From NCBI GenBank assembly GCA_031292525.1, contig JARLGY010000036.1:86391-150390 (forward strand): a DNA stretch of 64,000 nucleotides, given 5' to 3'. Positions 8,751 to 17,853 of this stretch are shown here, one piece after another. The notes below the pieces were generated by a model. It was given only the letters and a program-made list of their open reading frames with translations, was not told the origin of the DNA and did not search any database. This stretch comes from Flavipsychrobacter sp. (lineage in GTDB: Bacteria > Bacteroidota > Bacteroidia > Chitinophagales > Chitinophagaceae). The number at the start of each line of letters is the position of its first letter. Within the stretch, counting starts at the first letter, position 1. A program made the position numbers and the translations under genes.

Positions 8751-9797
8751 ATGGAAGTTGTGAATCGGCCGGGATGGATAGATGAGGTGCAAATGCATCA
8801 TCTTGATCCTGTGCAATTTTTGGCGGCCGCACAATCAGCTGTTGCTCAGCTTCGTTGGTTCCTGCTTGGTGTAAACAGCAATGTCATTGTATTTCAAACT
8901 CCTGATAGCTATACTTCACAGGGCGATATATTTACTATTACGCTAAGCGGGGATAACGCTGTTTTGCAGAGTGTTCCGGTCAATGAATATTATTGGGATG
9001 AGGAACAAGGTAGGGGAAATATAGCTGCATTCAAGCAGGTATTAAAAGAAACTGCTGAGGCACAACATAAAGCTAACCGTAGCCTGCATCCCATGCATCG
9101 CGAAAAATACGGTGCACTCATACCTTCAAAGAGTTATCTCATTACACCTATTATAGTTTACTGCAACGCCTTAGTGTTTGCAGTAATGCTGCTCGCTGGT
9201 GTTTCTTTATTAGAGCCCACAGCAAAAAGTCTTTTTCAATGGGGTGGCAACCTTCGGCCTGCGATATTGCATGGCGATTGGTGGCGGCTGCTTACCTATA
9301 TGTTCCTACATAGCGGTGGCATGCATCTGCTTATGAATACAATTGCATTGCTTTATATTGGTATGTTTCTGGAGCCACTTTTAGGTAAGTTTCGTTTTGC
9401 AGCAGCTTACCTGCTTACTGGTGTTTGTGCCGGGCTTTTAAGTATTGCTATGCATCCGTTCAGTGTAGGGGTGGGAGCTTCTGGTGCTATATTTGGTTTG
9501 TACGGGGTGTTTTTTTCCATGCTCACTACCCGCCATATACAGAAAACCATGAAAAAAACAATGTTGCGCAGCATCTTGTTCTTTATCGTCTTCAACCTAT
9601 TTGCTGGCATTCAGGGTAATATTGACAACGCTGCACATATTGGTGGGTTGGTCAGCGGTATTGTTATCGGGTACGTTTATTACCCGGGTATAGCAGCACA
9701 TGCACCATTTAAAAAACAACTTTTGGTTACTGCCTTAATTACGGCAAGCGTTATCGCGGCCTCTATCATTACGTTGCAGTATCTAAAAGCGATATGA
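8751..9797 (+). CDS. Rhomboid-family intramembrane serine protease
   Basis: The 348-residue protein has a cytoplasmic N-terminal region of about 130 residues and then a rhomboid core. Visible catalytic features are the Ser in GASGAIFG (S244), the His in NAAHIGG (H296) and WWRLLTYMFLHSGGMHLLMN with N196, which helps form the oxyanion hole. Seven hydrophobic segments fit the 6+1 type. It should cleave membrane substrates; none can be named. Its stop codon (9795-9797) directly abuts that of the convergent LOG-family gene (9798-9800), leaving no room for a terminator. Confidence 0.9.
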   Translation: MEVVNRPGWIDEVQMHHLDPVQFLAAAQSAVAQLRWFLLGVNSNVIVFQTPDSYTSQGDIFTITLSGDNAVLQSVPVNEYYWDEEQGRGNIAAFKQVLKETAEAQHKANRSLHPMHREKYGALIPSKSYLITPIIVYCNALVFAVMLLAGVSLLEPTAKSLFQWGGNLRPAILHGDWWRLLTYMFLHSGGMHLLMNTIALLYIGMFLEPLLGKFRFAAAYLLTGVCAGLLSIAMHPFSVGVGASGAIFGLYGVFFSMLTTRHIQKTMKKTMLRSILFFIVFNLFAGIQGNIDNAAHIGGLVSGIVIGYVYYPGIAAHAPFKKQLLVTALITASVIAASIITLQYLKAI

Positions 9798-10532
9798 TTA
9801 TCCCTCTCCGAAAAATTTCATTGGAGAATGTTTTTTTAGGCCGAATGGTTCAATAGCGTGTTTCCTTATGTGCTCTATTCCTTCTTCAACAGAATCTGTG
9901 AATAGGAACAAGTCAATATCTTCGGCACCAATTGTTTTTTCTGCTACCAGCCTTTGTATATGCTGATACAATGCAGCATGATAGTCCTTACCCATTAACA
10001 CAATAGGAAATCTTTGAAATTTGCCGGTCTCTATCATGGTTATTGCTTCAAAGAACTCATCAAGTGTGCCGTATCCACCAGGCATTACTACAAATGCATA
10101 AGAGTACTTGCTAAGCAATGTTTTACGCACGAAGAAGTAGTCAAAATCCACCCACTTGTCCAGGTATTTATTCGGCTGTTGTTCTTTAGGTAAAATGATA
10201 TTGCACCCTACAGATTTGCCACCTACATCTTTTGCACCACGATTAGCAGCTTCCATTATACCCGGCCCCCCCCCGGTCATCACGGTAAAGCCTAGCTTTG
10301 ATATTTCCTGTCCTATTTCTCTAGCTAACACATAATATGGTGATGACTCATCAAATCTGGCCGAGCCAAATACAGTAACACAAGGACCGATAAAGTGTAG
10401 TTTTCTCAGACCGTAAAAAAACTCGCCAAATACCTGCATTAGAAAGGTAAACTCTTTCCATCGCGAATGTGGACCCTCCAAAAATTCGTTTTCTTTTCTC
10501 GATCCTATTGGTGTAAATGATTTGTTGATCAT
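9798..10532 (-). CDS. LOG-family Rossmann-fold protein (TIGR00730 type)
   Basis: The 244-residue protein carries VMTGGGPGIMEAANRGA and the PGGYGTLDEFFE signature (PGGxGTxxE) of the LOG family. Members hydrolyse nucleoside 5'-monophosphates such as cytokinin ribotides; many are still annotated as lysine decarboxylases. I prefer the ATG at 10532; an in-frame ATG at 10631 would add 33 residues not typical of the family. The codons for the GGG motif form a run of nine C on the plus strand (10266-10274). Substrate not determinable. Confidence 0.85.
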   Translation of the reverse strand: MINKSFTPIGSRKENEFLEGPHSRWKEFTFLMQVFGEFFYGLRKLHFIGPCVTVFGSARFDESSPYYVLAREIGQEISKLGFTVMTGGGPGIMEAANRGAKDVGGKSVGCNIILPKEQQPNKYLDKWVDFDYFFVRKTLLSKYSYAFVVMPGGYGTLDEFFEAITMIETGKFQRFPIVLMGKDYHAALYQHIQRLVAEKTIGAEDIDLFLFTDSVEEGIEHIRKHAIEPFGLKKHSPMKFFGEG

Positions 10533-10667
10533 ATGCTGAAATATCTTGAGGACAATACGCCTATTGGCAATGGCTTTGCTATATCGCTGCAAATATAGCG
10601 TGGTAAATACAATGCCTATGGCACAATTCATTGTTACAGAAACTTTTATCAGCCTTTCCTTTTAAAA

Positions 10668-10679
10668 TGATTAGGATCA
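10668..10679. promoter_or_regulatory. FNR-type palindrome (distal box)
   Basis: TGAT-TAGG-ATCA, extended to ATGAT/ATCAT arms, lies 22 bp centre to centre from a second box, upstream of the coiled-coil gene at 10751 and of the divergent LOG-family gene. The site is seen directly; the binding protein is inferred. Confidence 0.5.
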
Positions 10680-10689
10680 TTCTAATTAT

Positions 10690-10701
10690 TGACCATAGTC
10701 A
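10690..10701. promoter_or_regulatory. FNR-type palindrome (proximal box, about -42.5)
   Basis: TGAC-CATA-GTCA. Its centre (10695.5) lies about 42.5 bp before the start site predicted from the -7 element at 10725-10732, the position used by class II CRP/FNR activators. Confidence 0.6.
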
Positions 10702-10724
10702 TATTGTGTAGCTATTAGCGAGCT

Positions 10725-10732
10725 TATTTTTG
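10725..10732 (+). promoter_or_regulatory. Bacteroidota -7 promoter element
   Basis: TATTTTTG matches TAnnTTTG exactly and has a TTG 18 bp upstream as -33 element. The predicted start is near 10738, just before the gene at 10751. Confidence 0.6.
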
Positions 10733-10750
10733 GGTAGTAAATATAATCAC

Positions 10751-11164
10751 ATGGAAAGGGTTAGTATAACTCACTACAACAGCGTTAACAGTGTATGGTT
10801 GCAAATGCTCGGTTTTTATAGGCTAGAGATGAGAGCACTTAAAATTAAACTTACAGATATTCTTCGCAAGAATACCAACACCGATGTTGTAGGTCAGGCG
10901 AGACAATACGAAATAGTGTTCGATGTACAACTAGGTACTATAGATGAACTCTGTAATGATATTTGCGTTGCAACCACAGAGCAGGCTGTTCATACTAAAG
11001 AAGGGTATATTGATATCAACCTTTGGTCTGCATACAATAAGCTGAAAGATAGGTTTATATTAGAAGAAAGAAAATTGAACGAGGTTAAAAAGAGCTTTAA
11101 ACAATTTGCGTCTGCCATGGATGCGAACAGCAACAACATTTCCCATTCATATTTATCCAATTGA
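10751..11164 (+). CDS. Small coiled-coil protein, first of two clear paralogues
   Basis: The 137-residue, mostly helical protein starts at the ATG at 10751; upstream of it only a TTG is in frame, at 10730, inside the promoter element. It aligns along most of its length with the next gene: MERVSITHYN / MEKISVTHFD, LGFY, KEGYIDINLW / KEGYVDKQLY, and F-K-QFA at the end. Charged heptad-like stretches suggest a coiled coil. I recognise no named domain. Its promoter carries two FNR-type boxes, so it is probably induced at low oxygen. Function unknown. Confidence 0.75.
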   Translation: MERVSITHYNSVNSVWLQMLGFYRLEMRALKIKLTDILRKNTNTDVVGQARQYEIVFDVQLGTIDELCNDICVATTEQAVHTKEGYIDINLWSAYNKLKDRFILEERKLNEVKKSFKQFASAMDANSNNISHSYLSN

Positions 11165-11199
11165 TTGATAATAGCTGTAATACAGATCACAATTATCGA

Positions 11200-11211
11200 T
11201 GACAATCGTCA
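11200..11211. promoter_or_regulatory. FNR-type palindrome (about -42.5)
   Basis: TGAC-AATC-GTCA with one further matching flank base on each side (ATGAC/GTCAT). Its centre (11205.5) is about 42.5 bp before the start predicted from TAGTTTTG at 11235-11242, the same spacing as in the preceding gene. Confidence 0.6.
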
Positions 11212-11234
11212 TGTTTTTACTGAAACAGGTGAAA

Positions 11235-11242
11235 TAGTTTTG
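11235..11242 (+). promoter_or_regulatory. Bacteroidota -7 promoter element
   Basis: TAGTTTTG matches TAnnTTTG exactly, 20 bp before the ATG at 11262. No clear -33 TTG is present, which fits a promoter that depends on an activator. Confidence 0.55.
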
Positions 11243-11261
11243 TCTAATAAAAATAGATTTT

Positions 11262-11645
11262 ATGGAAAAAATAAGCGTAACACATTTTGACAATAAACAC
11301 GGTGAATGGTTGTCAGCTTTAGGGTTTTATACTGAGGAAATTGATTTATTAAAGAAAAGACTCACGGAAATTGCTGGTAAAAATTCTGCTCAGGATGTCT
11401 TAAAAGAAGTGGAGCATTATGAAAATCAACTAACAGTACAATCAGATAATATTCAAGCCCTGCGTCACGATATCCATGCAAATGATGTAGCAGTAAGAAG
11501 TCAGTTGGAGGATTCAAAAGAAGGCTATGTGGATAAACAGTTATACAAAACACATCAAGAGCTGATAGATCGTTTTAGTAGCGAAGAGAAGGTATTCAAA
11601 GAAGTTAGGGAAGAGTTTATGCAGTTTGCTGCTACCTGGATGTAG
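11262..11645 (+). CDS. Small coiled-coil protein, second paralogue
   Basis: The 127-residue helical protein is a paralogue of the product of the gene at 10751, with shared THxxxxxxxWLxxLGFY, DSKEGYVDKQLYxxxxxLIDRF and EEFMQFAA blocks. It is rich in Glu and Lys, and a coiled coil is likely. No enzyme motif or membrane segment is visible. It has its own FNR-type promoter, so duplication included the regulatory region. A shared bidirectional terminator at 11679-11712 follows. Function unknown. Confidence 0.78.
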   Translation: MEKISVTHFDNKHGEWLSALGFYTEEIDLLKKRLTEIAGKNSAQDVLKEVEHYENQLTVQSDNIQALRHDIHANDVAVRSQLEDSKEGYVDKQLYKTHQELIDRFSSEEKVFKEVREEFMQFAATWM

Positions 11646-11678
11646 CATTTAAATAGATTGATTAGAAATAGAACGAAC

Positions 11679-11712
11679 ACAGGGGCAAGTGGAATTTTCC
11701 GTTTGCCCCTGT
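11679..11712. terminator. Bidirectional terminator between coiled-coil gene and usp
   Basis: A 10-bp stem, ACAGGGGCAA / TTGCCCCTGT, is surrounded by a second pair of arms (TAGAACG near 11669 and CGTTCTA near 11733). It lies between two convergent genes. Confidence 0.7.
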
Positions 11713-11742
11713 TAAATTTATCCGTTCTATTCTGCTAAAAGG

Positions 11743-12555
11743 CTAGTGATGTGCGACGAAAAGAGGCAGTTTATGGTCCTTTATTATATTTCTTATAAAA
11801 CTGGTTTTAAAAAGTTCTGAGATAAAAGACCTGCCATGCGAGCCTGTTACCAATAAGCCTCCTCCTTTTTCTGATAACCACGAATTGAAATATTTTTGCG
11901 GATTGGTTTCTAGTTTGAAAAAGGTAAGATGTTTAAAATGCCGCGCTGCAAGTTCTTCTATATAGGGTAGATCTGGTAAGTCATCATTCTTCTCAGATGC
12001 GTAGACAATCAAGGTAGGTAACTCAGAAAACTCTGGAAAAAGATATGCAAACTGTTTTAGTGCAAATACAGAAGATGCACTGCCATCATAGGCAATAATA
12101 ATGCTCTGGGGAAATTCAAAATCTTCAGGAATAAGCAGAGTCGCACATTCAGATCTGTGTATAGTATCTTCCAGGTAATCTTCACTGTCTTCACCCAGGT
12201 TTTCAAAAAGTAACTGACTATTAAGTACCAGCAGATCGGCATATCTGGTTTCCTTATTCAGATCGTCTAGTATAAAATCGTCTCTGTGCACCCGGTATTC
12301 AATGTGGTGCGTTTGGCATCTTGCTTCAAATTTTTCAATATTAACTTCAATCAGTTCGGGATTGTCGTTTACATAAGGAATGTATATTGGGCCGGCCATA
12401 CCACCTAAAAAGTAGGTCATAGCATCAGAGTAGCTTACTGCAGGAAGAAACACACCGGTAAGCAATATTGGTTCCAACTCATTCAAGTCCTTTGCAAATT
12501 GGATAATCCCTTCCGCAAACTGGTTGCCATCAAAAACTGCAAGTAATTTTTTCAT
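11743..12555 (-). CDS. Universal stress protein, tandem UspA domains
   Basis: The 270-residue protein starts at the ATG at 12555 (MKKLLAVFDGNQFAEG). It has two Usp-like halves: the first with a variant N-terminus, the second with SIIIAYDGSASSVFALKQFA and the ATP-loop type LLVTGSHGRSFISELFK near the end. Usp proteins bind ATP or act as stress sensors in the cytoplasm. It is the last gene after hemN, 102 bp downstream, and probably belongs to the cco operon, a linkage common for low-oxygen regulons. An upstream ATG at 12627 would add a non-homologous tail. Confidence 0.85.
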   Translation of the reverse strand: MKKLLAVFDGNQFAEGIIQFAKDLNELEPILLTGVFLPAVSYSDAMTYFLGGMAGPIYIPYVNDNPELIEVNIEKFEARCQTHHIEYRVHRDDFILDDLNKETRYADLLVLNSQLLFENLGEDSEDYLEDTIHRSECATLLIPEDFEFPQSIIIAYDGSASSVFALKQFAYLFPEFSELPTLIVYASEKNDDLPDLPYIEELAARHFKHLTFFKLETNPQKYFNSWLSEKGGGLLVTGSHGRSFISELFKTSFIRNIIKDHKLPLFVAHH

Positions 12556-12657
12556 GATTATTTTGTTTAATGAATTATGTAAGTTATGTACAGTGTAGTA
12601 AAAAAAGCCGCAATTACCATGCATCAATATCGTACCATTAGAACTTGCTTTTTAATT

Positions 12658-14019
12658 TTATATTGCCTTACTAAAGATTTCATTAGACATCCCGCTTTGA
12701 GATCGTAATAAATGAAGGTCAAATGCGCTACAGATAATTCTGATAAAGTTTCTGCCTTGCTCGGTTACAGCCAACATGTTATTGTCAAACAATAACATTC
12801 CGTCATTTTCTAGGTTTTGCAGCATCGGGAAGGTGTATTCCGCCAATATTGGTAAGTCTTCTGGTGAAAAAGTTGTTTTTCCGTTACAGCTTATATCAAG
12901 TATGTATTTTTTAAAGGCGATGTCTTCTTTAGTTAAAAAATAGCCCTTTTCTATTGGTATTGCCCCGTTGTCAATCGATGAATAGTAGTCATGTAGCGCC
13001 TTGCTGTTTTGCGCAAAGGCATTACCGGTATCGCTAATACTCGACATTCCTAGCCCTAGCAGTAAAGATGTATTCTGTGTAGTATATCCCATAAAATTCC
13101 TGTGTAGTTTGTCTTGCGCCCAGGCCTTGTGCAGGTCATCGTGGGGCAATGCAAAATGGTCCATTCCAATATCAGTATATCCTGCTTCTGCAAACATTTG
13201 TTTCCCCAGCAGGTATAGTTTCATTTTCTCTTCTGTGGTTGGCAAATCATGTTCATCAAAAAGCCTTTGCCCTTTGCTTGTCCAGGGCACGTGAGCATAA
13301 CTGTAAAAAGCCACCCGGTCAGGTTGTAAAGAAATGCTCTGCATCAGTGTTTTGCGCATACGCTCCTTGTTCTGCAATGGCAAACCATAAATAAGGTCAA
13401 AATTTACCGATGTAAAACCTATATGCCTGGCCATTTCAGTCGCACGTTTCACTTCCTCAAATGGTTGTATCCTGTTGATAACACGCTGCACCTCAGGGTT
13501 ATGGTCCTGCACGCCATAACTAACTCGTCTGAATCCGAGATTATAGAGCGCTATCAATTGCCCTGCACTGGTATTATTAGGGTGTCCCTCAAAACTAAAA
13601 TCATGCTCCGGAGGCACAATACTATCCTTAAGTATCGTTGCAATCAGTTTATACAGGTTGTCAGACGAGAAAAAGGTAGGTGTGCCGCCGCCAAGGTGTA
13701 TTTCTCTTATTACAGGTTGCTCATCCATTAGTTGCATATATAGTCGCCATTCTTTTAGTACGGCTGCTATATAAGTCTCTTCTACACTGTGGTTGGTTGT
13801 TATTTTCTTATTACATCCGCAATAAGTACATAGCGACTCACAAAACGGAAGATGTATATAAAGGCTGATTCCTTTACTCTTATTGCCTTTATGGAACTGC
13901 TCTTTAAGTATATCCTTCCAGTTGTTTACATCAATTTGTCCGCTCCAGTAAGGAACGGTTGGGTAGCTTGTATAACGTGGTACCGGAATATTGTACTTGT
14001 TCAATAAACGAAAGTTCAT
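12658..14019 (-). CDS. hemN: Oxygen-independent coproporphyrinogen III oxidase HemN
   Basis: The 453-residue radical-SAM enzyme decarboxylates coproporphyrinogen III to protoporphyrinogen IX without oxygen. The N-terminal PRYTSYPTVPYW and the cluster motif CESLCTYCGC (CxxxCxxC, about residues 60-70) are typical of true HemN. HLGGGTPTF and the C-terminal HemN domain are also present. It begins one base after the stop of the safE-like gene, inside the cbb3 oxidase operon, where it supplies haem under micro-oxic conditions. Length is as expected. Confidence 0.93.
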   Translation of the reverse strand: MNFRLLNKYNIPVPRYTSYPTVPYWSGQIDVNNWKDILKEQFHKGNKSKGISLYIHLPFCESLCTYCGCNKKITTNHSVEETYIAAVLKEWRLYMQLMDEQPVIREIHLGGGTPTFFSSDNLYKLIATILKDSIVPPEHDFSFEGHPNNTSAGQLIALYNLGFRRVSYGVQDHNPEVQRVINRIQPFEEVKRATEMARHIGFTSVNFDLIYGLPLQNKERMRKTLMQSISLQPDRVAFYSYAHVPWTSKGQRLFDEHDLPTTEEKMKLYLLGKQMFAEAGYTDIGMDHFALPHDDLHKAWAQDKLHRNFMGYTTQNTSLLLGLGMSSISDTGNAFAQNSKALHDYYSSIDNGAIPIEKGYFLTKEDIAFKKYILDISCNGKTTFSPEDLPILAEYTFPMLQNLENDGMLLFDNNMLAVTEQGRNFIRIICSAFDLHLLRSQSGMSNEIFSKAI

Positions 14020-14020
14020 C

Positions 14021-14752
14021 TTACTTTATTTTTAACATGACACTATTTTTATGGCAGCAACTGGCTTTTACTTCATGTTGGGTTACTTCTATTCTGGGGC
14101 TTAGGTAGGGTATGCCCAGGTTCATTCCCCTAAGCATAAAAAGACAACCGAACACAAACATCATAACCGGTACCATTCTCTTTAACGATCCAAACTGTGC
14201 CAATGAAACCCGCTTTCTAAGCAGGGTAAGAGTAAGTAGCATGGGCATAGTGCCCAGGCCAAAGCTGTACATCATTAACGTGGCCTGTAGGCTGCTTGGG
14301 GTAGCTATAGATGCAGAGAGTGCCATATACACCAACCCGCAAGGCAGTAAGCCATTAAGTACTCCAGTTATTAATAGGGTACCTACCTGTGGCTTACTCA
14401 TGAATTTGCCCAGTTGCGTTTGTATATACCCGCTCCATGGCAGCGAAAATCTAACTTTTTTGCTGGGTATAAATGAAACCATGCCCGCCACCAGCAGTGT
14501 GCCGCCCAGTATCAGGGATATATATTGTTGTATCTGTGGTTGAAAAAGATTCTTGAAAGAATGTAAGATCAATGCAAGCAAGGCATACATACTTACCCTT
14601 CCAAAATGATATAGAAAAATTCCCAGCCCACGTTTGAAACCATTTAGAAATTGGAATGGCATTACCCAGATAATAGGACCACACATGCCGGCGCAATGCA
14701 GGCTACCAGTAAAGCCCATTACAAAAGCCAATGTAAAAGTTAACGTGTTCAT
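14021..14752 (-). CDS. SafE/TauE-like membrane protein of cbb3 operon
   Basis: The 243-residue membrane protein has about six hydrophobic helices. Its first helix pair contains the conserved GFTGSLHCAGMCGPI motif of the UreH-like branch of the sulfite exporter TauE/SafE superfamily. In many Bacteroidota this branch follows ccoH and is thought to serve metal or redox delivery to the oxidase; the transported species is not proven. The C-terminal tail contains a CCHK motif. Its start overlaps the ccoH stop by one base. Confidence 0.82.
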   Translation of the reverse strand: MNTLTFTLAFVMGFTGSLHCAGMCGPIIWVMPFQFLNGFKRGLGIFLYHFGRVSMYALLALILHSFKNLFQPQIQQYISLILGGTLLVAGMVSFIPSKKVRFSLPWSGYIQTQLGKFMSKPQVGTLLITGVLNGLLPCGLVYMALSASIATPSSLQATLMMYSFGLGTMPMLLTLTLLRKRVSLAQFGSLKRMVPVMMFVFGCLFMLRGMNLGIPYLSPRIEVTQHEVKASCCHKNSVMLKIK

Positions 14753-15195
14753 TAAGAATGCAGGTTTATCTCTGTTTCCTGGTAGTATCTTTTTCCGTTG
14801 TCTGTAAGGTCAATTTTTACTATATACTTTGTGTTGCGCAATTTGCTGCGTTCAATGCTCATGCTATGATCTACTATTGCTACGTTATACTTTGTATCCC
14901 ATGCTGAGTTAACCGGCGAGTAAAACCTGATCTCTCCCTTAGCCTCCTTGCCCTGCAGTTCGGCGGGAAACTCAATAGTTACCTTATCAGCATTAGCATG
15001 CACATTTATAGGTGTTGATAATGTTGCTTCATTCTTCCCTGCATTGATCACTTTCTGATAAGCAACCTCTTCATCATAATAATTAGCCGATACCAGGTCA
15101 AAATGCTGGTGCATGCTGGCTATTACAAGGGTCAATATCAGCAATACAAAACCACTGTAAACTATGGCTATCCTTATTCCCCAACTGATCTTCAT
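14752..15195 (-). CDS. ccoH: CcoH/FixH-family cbb3 oxidase assembly protein
   Basis: The 147-residue protein has one N-terminal membrane helix (about 8-27) and a periplasmic beta-rich domain. The block VSANYYDEEVAYQKVINAGKN is characteristic of FixH. CcoH stays with the oxidase and stabilises assembly. It lies 25 bp after ccoG and overlaps the next gene by one base. Confidence 0.88.
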   Translation of the reverse strand: MKISWGIRIAIVYSGFVLLILTLVIASMHQHFDLVSANYYDEEVAYQKVINAGKNEATLSTPINVHANADKVTIEFPAELQGKEAKGEIRFYSPVNSAWDTKYNVAIVDHSMSIERSKLRNTKYIVKIDLTDNGKRYYQETEINLHS

Positions 15196-15220
15196 ATTGA
15201 TTATTTTTGATCGTTAATCT

Positions 15221-16630
15221 TTATTTGCTTGTAAACGGACCTAAGAATGATGTGGTAATGGTTCTTATCTTTTTACCACTTTCGTATACACCTATCTTTA
15301 GCAATGTTTTTCGTTTTACAATATCGTTGTCTTTTACATAAATGAACATGGAGCCCGATACAAAACCTTCCTTTGGTATTATCATCCTGTGTTCACCTAC
15401 AAGTGCTATCTCACCTTTAAAATTTTCAGGACTAAGAGTTACTTCCTTTTCTTTAAAAGTCTTGTTAAGCAACTTGTAGTTATACAGGTTGCTGATCCTT
15501 CCACCTGTTTGTTCCTGGAACAGTTGGCCGGGTGTTCGCATCAGTGCTATATCTACATCGGTACGGCTTGCTAGTAACCATACAAGTACCCCTAGCAATA
15601 TCACCATCACAGCACTATATGCTTTCATTCTGTTGGTGAAGCGCATGGGTTGCTTGCTTTCAATATTGTTTTCCGATGCATAGCGTATCAGCCCGGTGTC
15701 AAATCCCACTGCAAGCATCATCTTATCGCAAGCGTCTATGCAAGCGGTACAGTTGATACATTCTAGCTGCGTTCCGTTACGTATGTCTATACCGGTTGGG
15801 CAAACTTTTACGCATTGCATGCAGTCTATACAGTCTCCGCCAGTGCGTACTTCGTTCTTGTGTATTTTACCTCGTTCTTCTCCACGCTTATGGTCATAGG
15901 CTACCACTACTGTATTACGGTCCAGGAGCACACCCTGCATACGGCCATAAGGGCATATGGTGGTGCAAACTTGTTCACGCAGCCACAGGTAAACAAAAAA
16001 GAACACTGTAGTAAATATCATCAGTGAGCTTAATGTACCCAAATGCTTAACTATGGGTTCACGCACCATTTGCTCCAGTTCATCAACACCAATAATATAA
16101 GCAAGAAAGGTATTGGCTATCAGGAAACTTACTAGCCAGAATGCTACCCACTTCGCACCTTTTCGTACTATTTTTTCTTCAGTCCATGGGCCATTGGCAA
16201 GCATTTTCTGGTGCGCTGCATTTCCTTCTATCCAGTATTCTATTTTCCGGAACACCATTTCCATGAAAATAGTTTGTGGACACATCCAGCCGCAAAATAC
16301 GCGCCCAAAAACAACGGTGAATAATGCCACGAAAACAATAAAAACTACCATACCCAATCCGAATATGAAGAAGTCTTGCGGCCAGAATATCTGCCCGAAT
16401 AAAATGAATTTCCGCTCCAGGATATTCACTAGGAAAAAGGGATGACCATTTACTTTCACAAATGGCAGAGTAAAAAAAACGAGCAGGTAAACTAAACTCA
16501 CCCAACCACGCAAATTGTAAAACTTTCCTTCTGGTTGTTGTGGAAACACCCATAGCCTCTTACCATTCTTATCTACCGTGGCTACCTTATCTCTGAATGA
16601 ATTCTGTTCCTTTACCCCTGCCTGTTCCAT
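15221..16630 (-). CDS. ccoG: CcoG/FixG membrane 4Fe-4S protein
   Basis: The 469-residue protein has about five membrane helices and two cluster regions: CGWMCPQ (around 112) and a dicluster ferredoxin stretch with CIDCMQCVKVCP and CINCTACIDAC (around 255-290). A C-terminal Ig-like FixG domain follows. CcoG has cupric reductase activity in cbb3 assembly in proteobacteria. It starts 9 bp after the ccoP stop. Confidence 0.93.
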   Translation of the reverse strand: MEQAGVKEQNSFRDKVATVDKNGKRLWVFPQQPEGKFYNLRGWVSLVYLLVFFTLPFVKVNGHPFFLVNILERKFILFGQIFWPQDFFIFGLGMVVFIVFVALFTVVFGRVFCGWMCPQTIFMEMVFRKIEYWIEGNAAHQKMLANGPWTEEKIVRKGAKWVAFWLVSFLIANTFLAYIIGVDELEQMVREPIVKHLGTLSSLMIFTTVFFFVYLWLREQVCTTICPYGRMQGVLLDRNTVVVAYDHKRGEERGKIHKNEVRTGGDCIDCMQCVKVCPTGIDIRNGTQLECINCTACIDACDKMMLAVGFDTGLIRYASENNIESKQPMRFTNRMKAYSAVMVILLGVLVWLLASRTDVDIALMRTPGQLFQEQTGGRISNLYNYKLLNKTFKEKEVTLSPENFKGEIALVGEHRMIIPKEGFVSGSMFIYVKDNDIVKRKTLLKIGVYESGKKIRTITTSFLGPFTSK

Positions 16631-16639
16631 AACAAATGT

Positions 16640-17830
16640 TTAGTTCTTTGCCACCTTGCTGGTACTATCTGTTTTAGGTGTACTGCTTTCTATATACAAT
16701 TCGCCTTGCTTGTCTTTTGGTGCTGCAGGCTTGGTGCCATGCAGTGTTTTTACATAGCTGGCTATTTGTGCTATTTGCATAGGCGAAAAGTCATCTTTCC
16801 AACTCTTCATGCCCTTATCCTGCCAGCCATATTTTATAGATTTGAAAACATCTTTTATACCCCCACCATGTAACCAATAATCATCAGTCAGGTTCGGGCC
16901 TACGCCACCGCCACCATCTTTTGCATGGCACGGAAAGCACGTAGTTTGGAATATCTGCTGCCCGGCAGCAATATCGCTTGCCGCAGTGAGCTCTTTTACG
17001 GTATTCTCATCCACATTGTTGGCCGATTTGGCCAGGTATTCAGCTTTGTCTTCGTCAGCTTGCTTCATCTCAGCCGCATATTCTTGTTGTGGGTTTGGTC
17101 CTGTCCCAGATATCTGGTAACGATAAAAGTAAATGCATGCCACAATTATGGTAAGGATGAATCCGTATTTCCACCAAGGTGGCAAACTGTTATCCAGTTC
17201 TTGTATACCGTCATAGTCATGGTCCAACAGTATGTCTCTTTCTTTCTCAACCGAAACTGCATTGTTGAATTTATCCCAGAAATACCTTTCCCATACAGAC
17301 TTACGTAAAATTGCTTTAGTTACCGGTGCTAGTTCAGGCTTGCTGCTCAGTAGTGCTATCATTGTGCGCACATAGTAGGTAAGCACAAGTAGTATAAATA
17401 ACTCCAGGCCAATCACCGACATCAACACATAAAATTGATCCTTAGGGATGCCATTTATGAAATTAGATACCGGCGCAGCCGCAGCCGGTGCTGCGGTTGC
17501 CTCAGCGGCCAAACTGTGTAGTGCAGGTATGCAGAAGGCTACAAGCAATAATATTGCCTTTATAACATCTGTTTTTACTACCTCGCTGTTTTTGTCTTTC
17601 TGGTCCCAAAGTTTTCCTCTGTAAACAAGCACAAGTTGGCGGAAGACATTGGCTATTACTCCTATTGCAAACACCAGTATCAGCATTAGGGTTACTAACC
17701 CAAACAGTACTGGGTTAAAAGAGAAGTTGTCACCACTAGTAGCTGCAGGAGCAGTGCCTTCTGCCTGCATTGCTACAGGTACAAGCAATGCTGTTGCTAA
17801 AGCAATTGTTTTATTAAAATAGGTACGCAT
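16640..17830 (-). CDS. ccoP: CcoP-type subunit of cbb3 oxidase, single c-haem
   Basis: The 396-residue protein has an N-terminal signal-like helix and about four membrane segments. The CcoP core follows (ELDNSLPPWWKYGF, then a helix), with one cytochrome c domain carrying CFPCH (around residue 298) and the distal Met region (KGMKSWKDDFSP). Classic CcoP has two c-type haems; only one CxxCH is present here. The first 160 residues look like a doubled signal-plus-helix unit, each with an Ala-rich linker. It lies 23 bp after ccoQ. Confidence 0.9.
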   Translation of the reverse strand: MRTYFNKTIALATALLVPVAMQAEGTAPAATSGDNFSFNPVLFGLVTLMLILVFAIGVIANVFRQLVLVYRGKLWDQKDKNSEVVKTDVIKAILLLVAFCIPALHSLAAEATAAPAAAAPVSNFINGIPKDQFYVLMSVIGLELFILLVLTYYVRTMIALLSSKPELAPVTKAILRKSVWERYFWDKFNNAVSVEKERDILLDHDYDGIQELDNSLPPWWKYGFILTIIVACIYFYRYQISGTGPNPQQEYAAEMKQADEDKAEYLAKSANNVDENTVKELTAASDIAAGQQIFQTTCFPCHAKDGGGGVGPNLTDDYWLHGGGIKDVFKSIKYGWQDKGMKSWKDDFSPMQIAQIASYVKTLHGTKPAAPKDKQGELYIESSTPKTDSTSKVAKN

Positions 17831-17853
17831 AATTATGATGCTATTTTTAGTAC

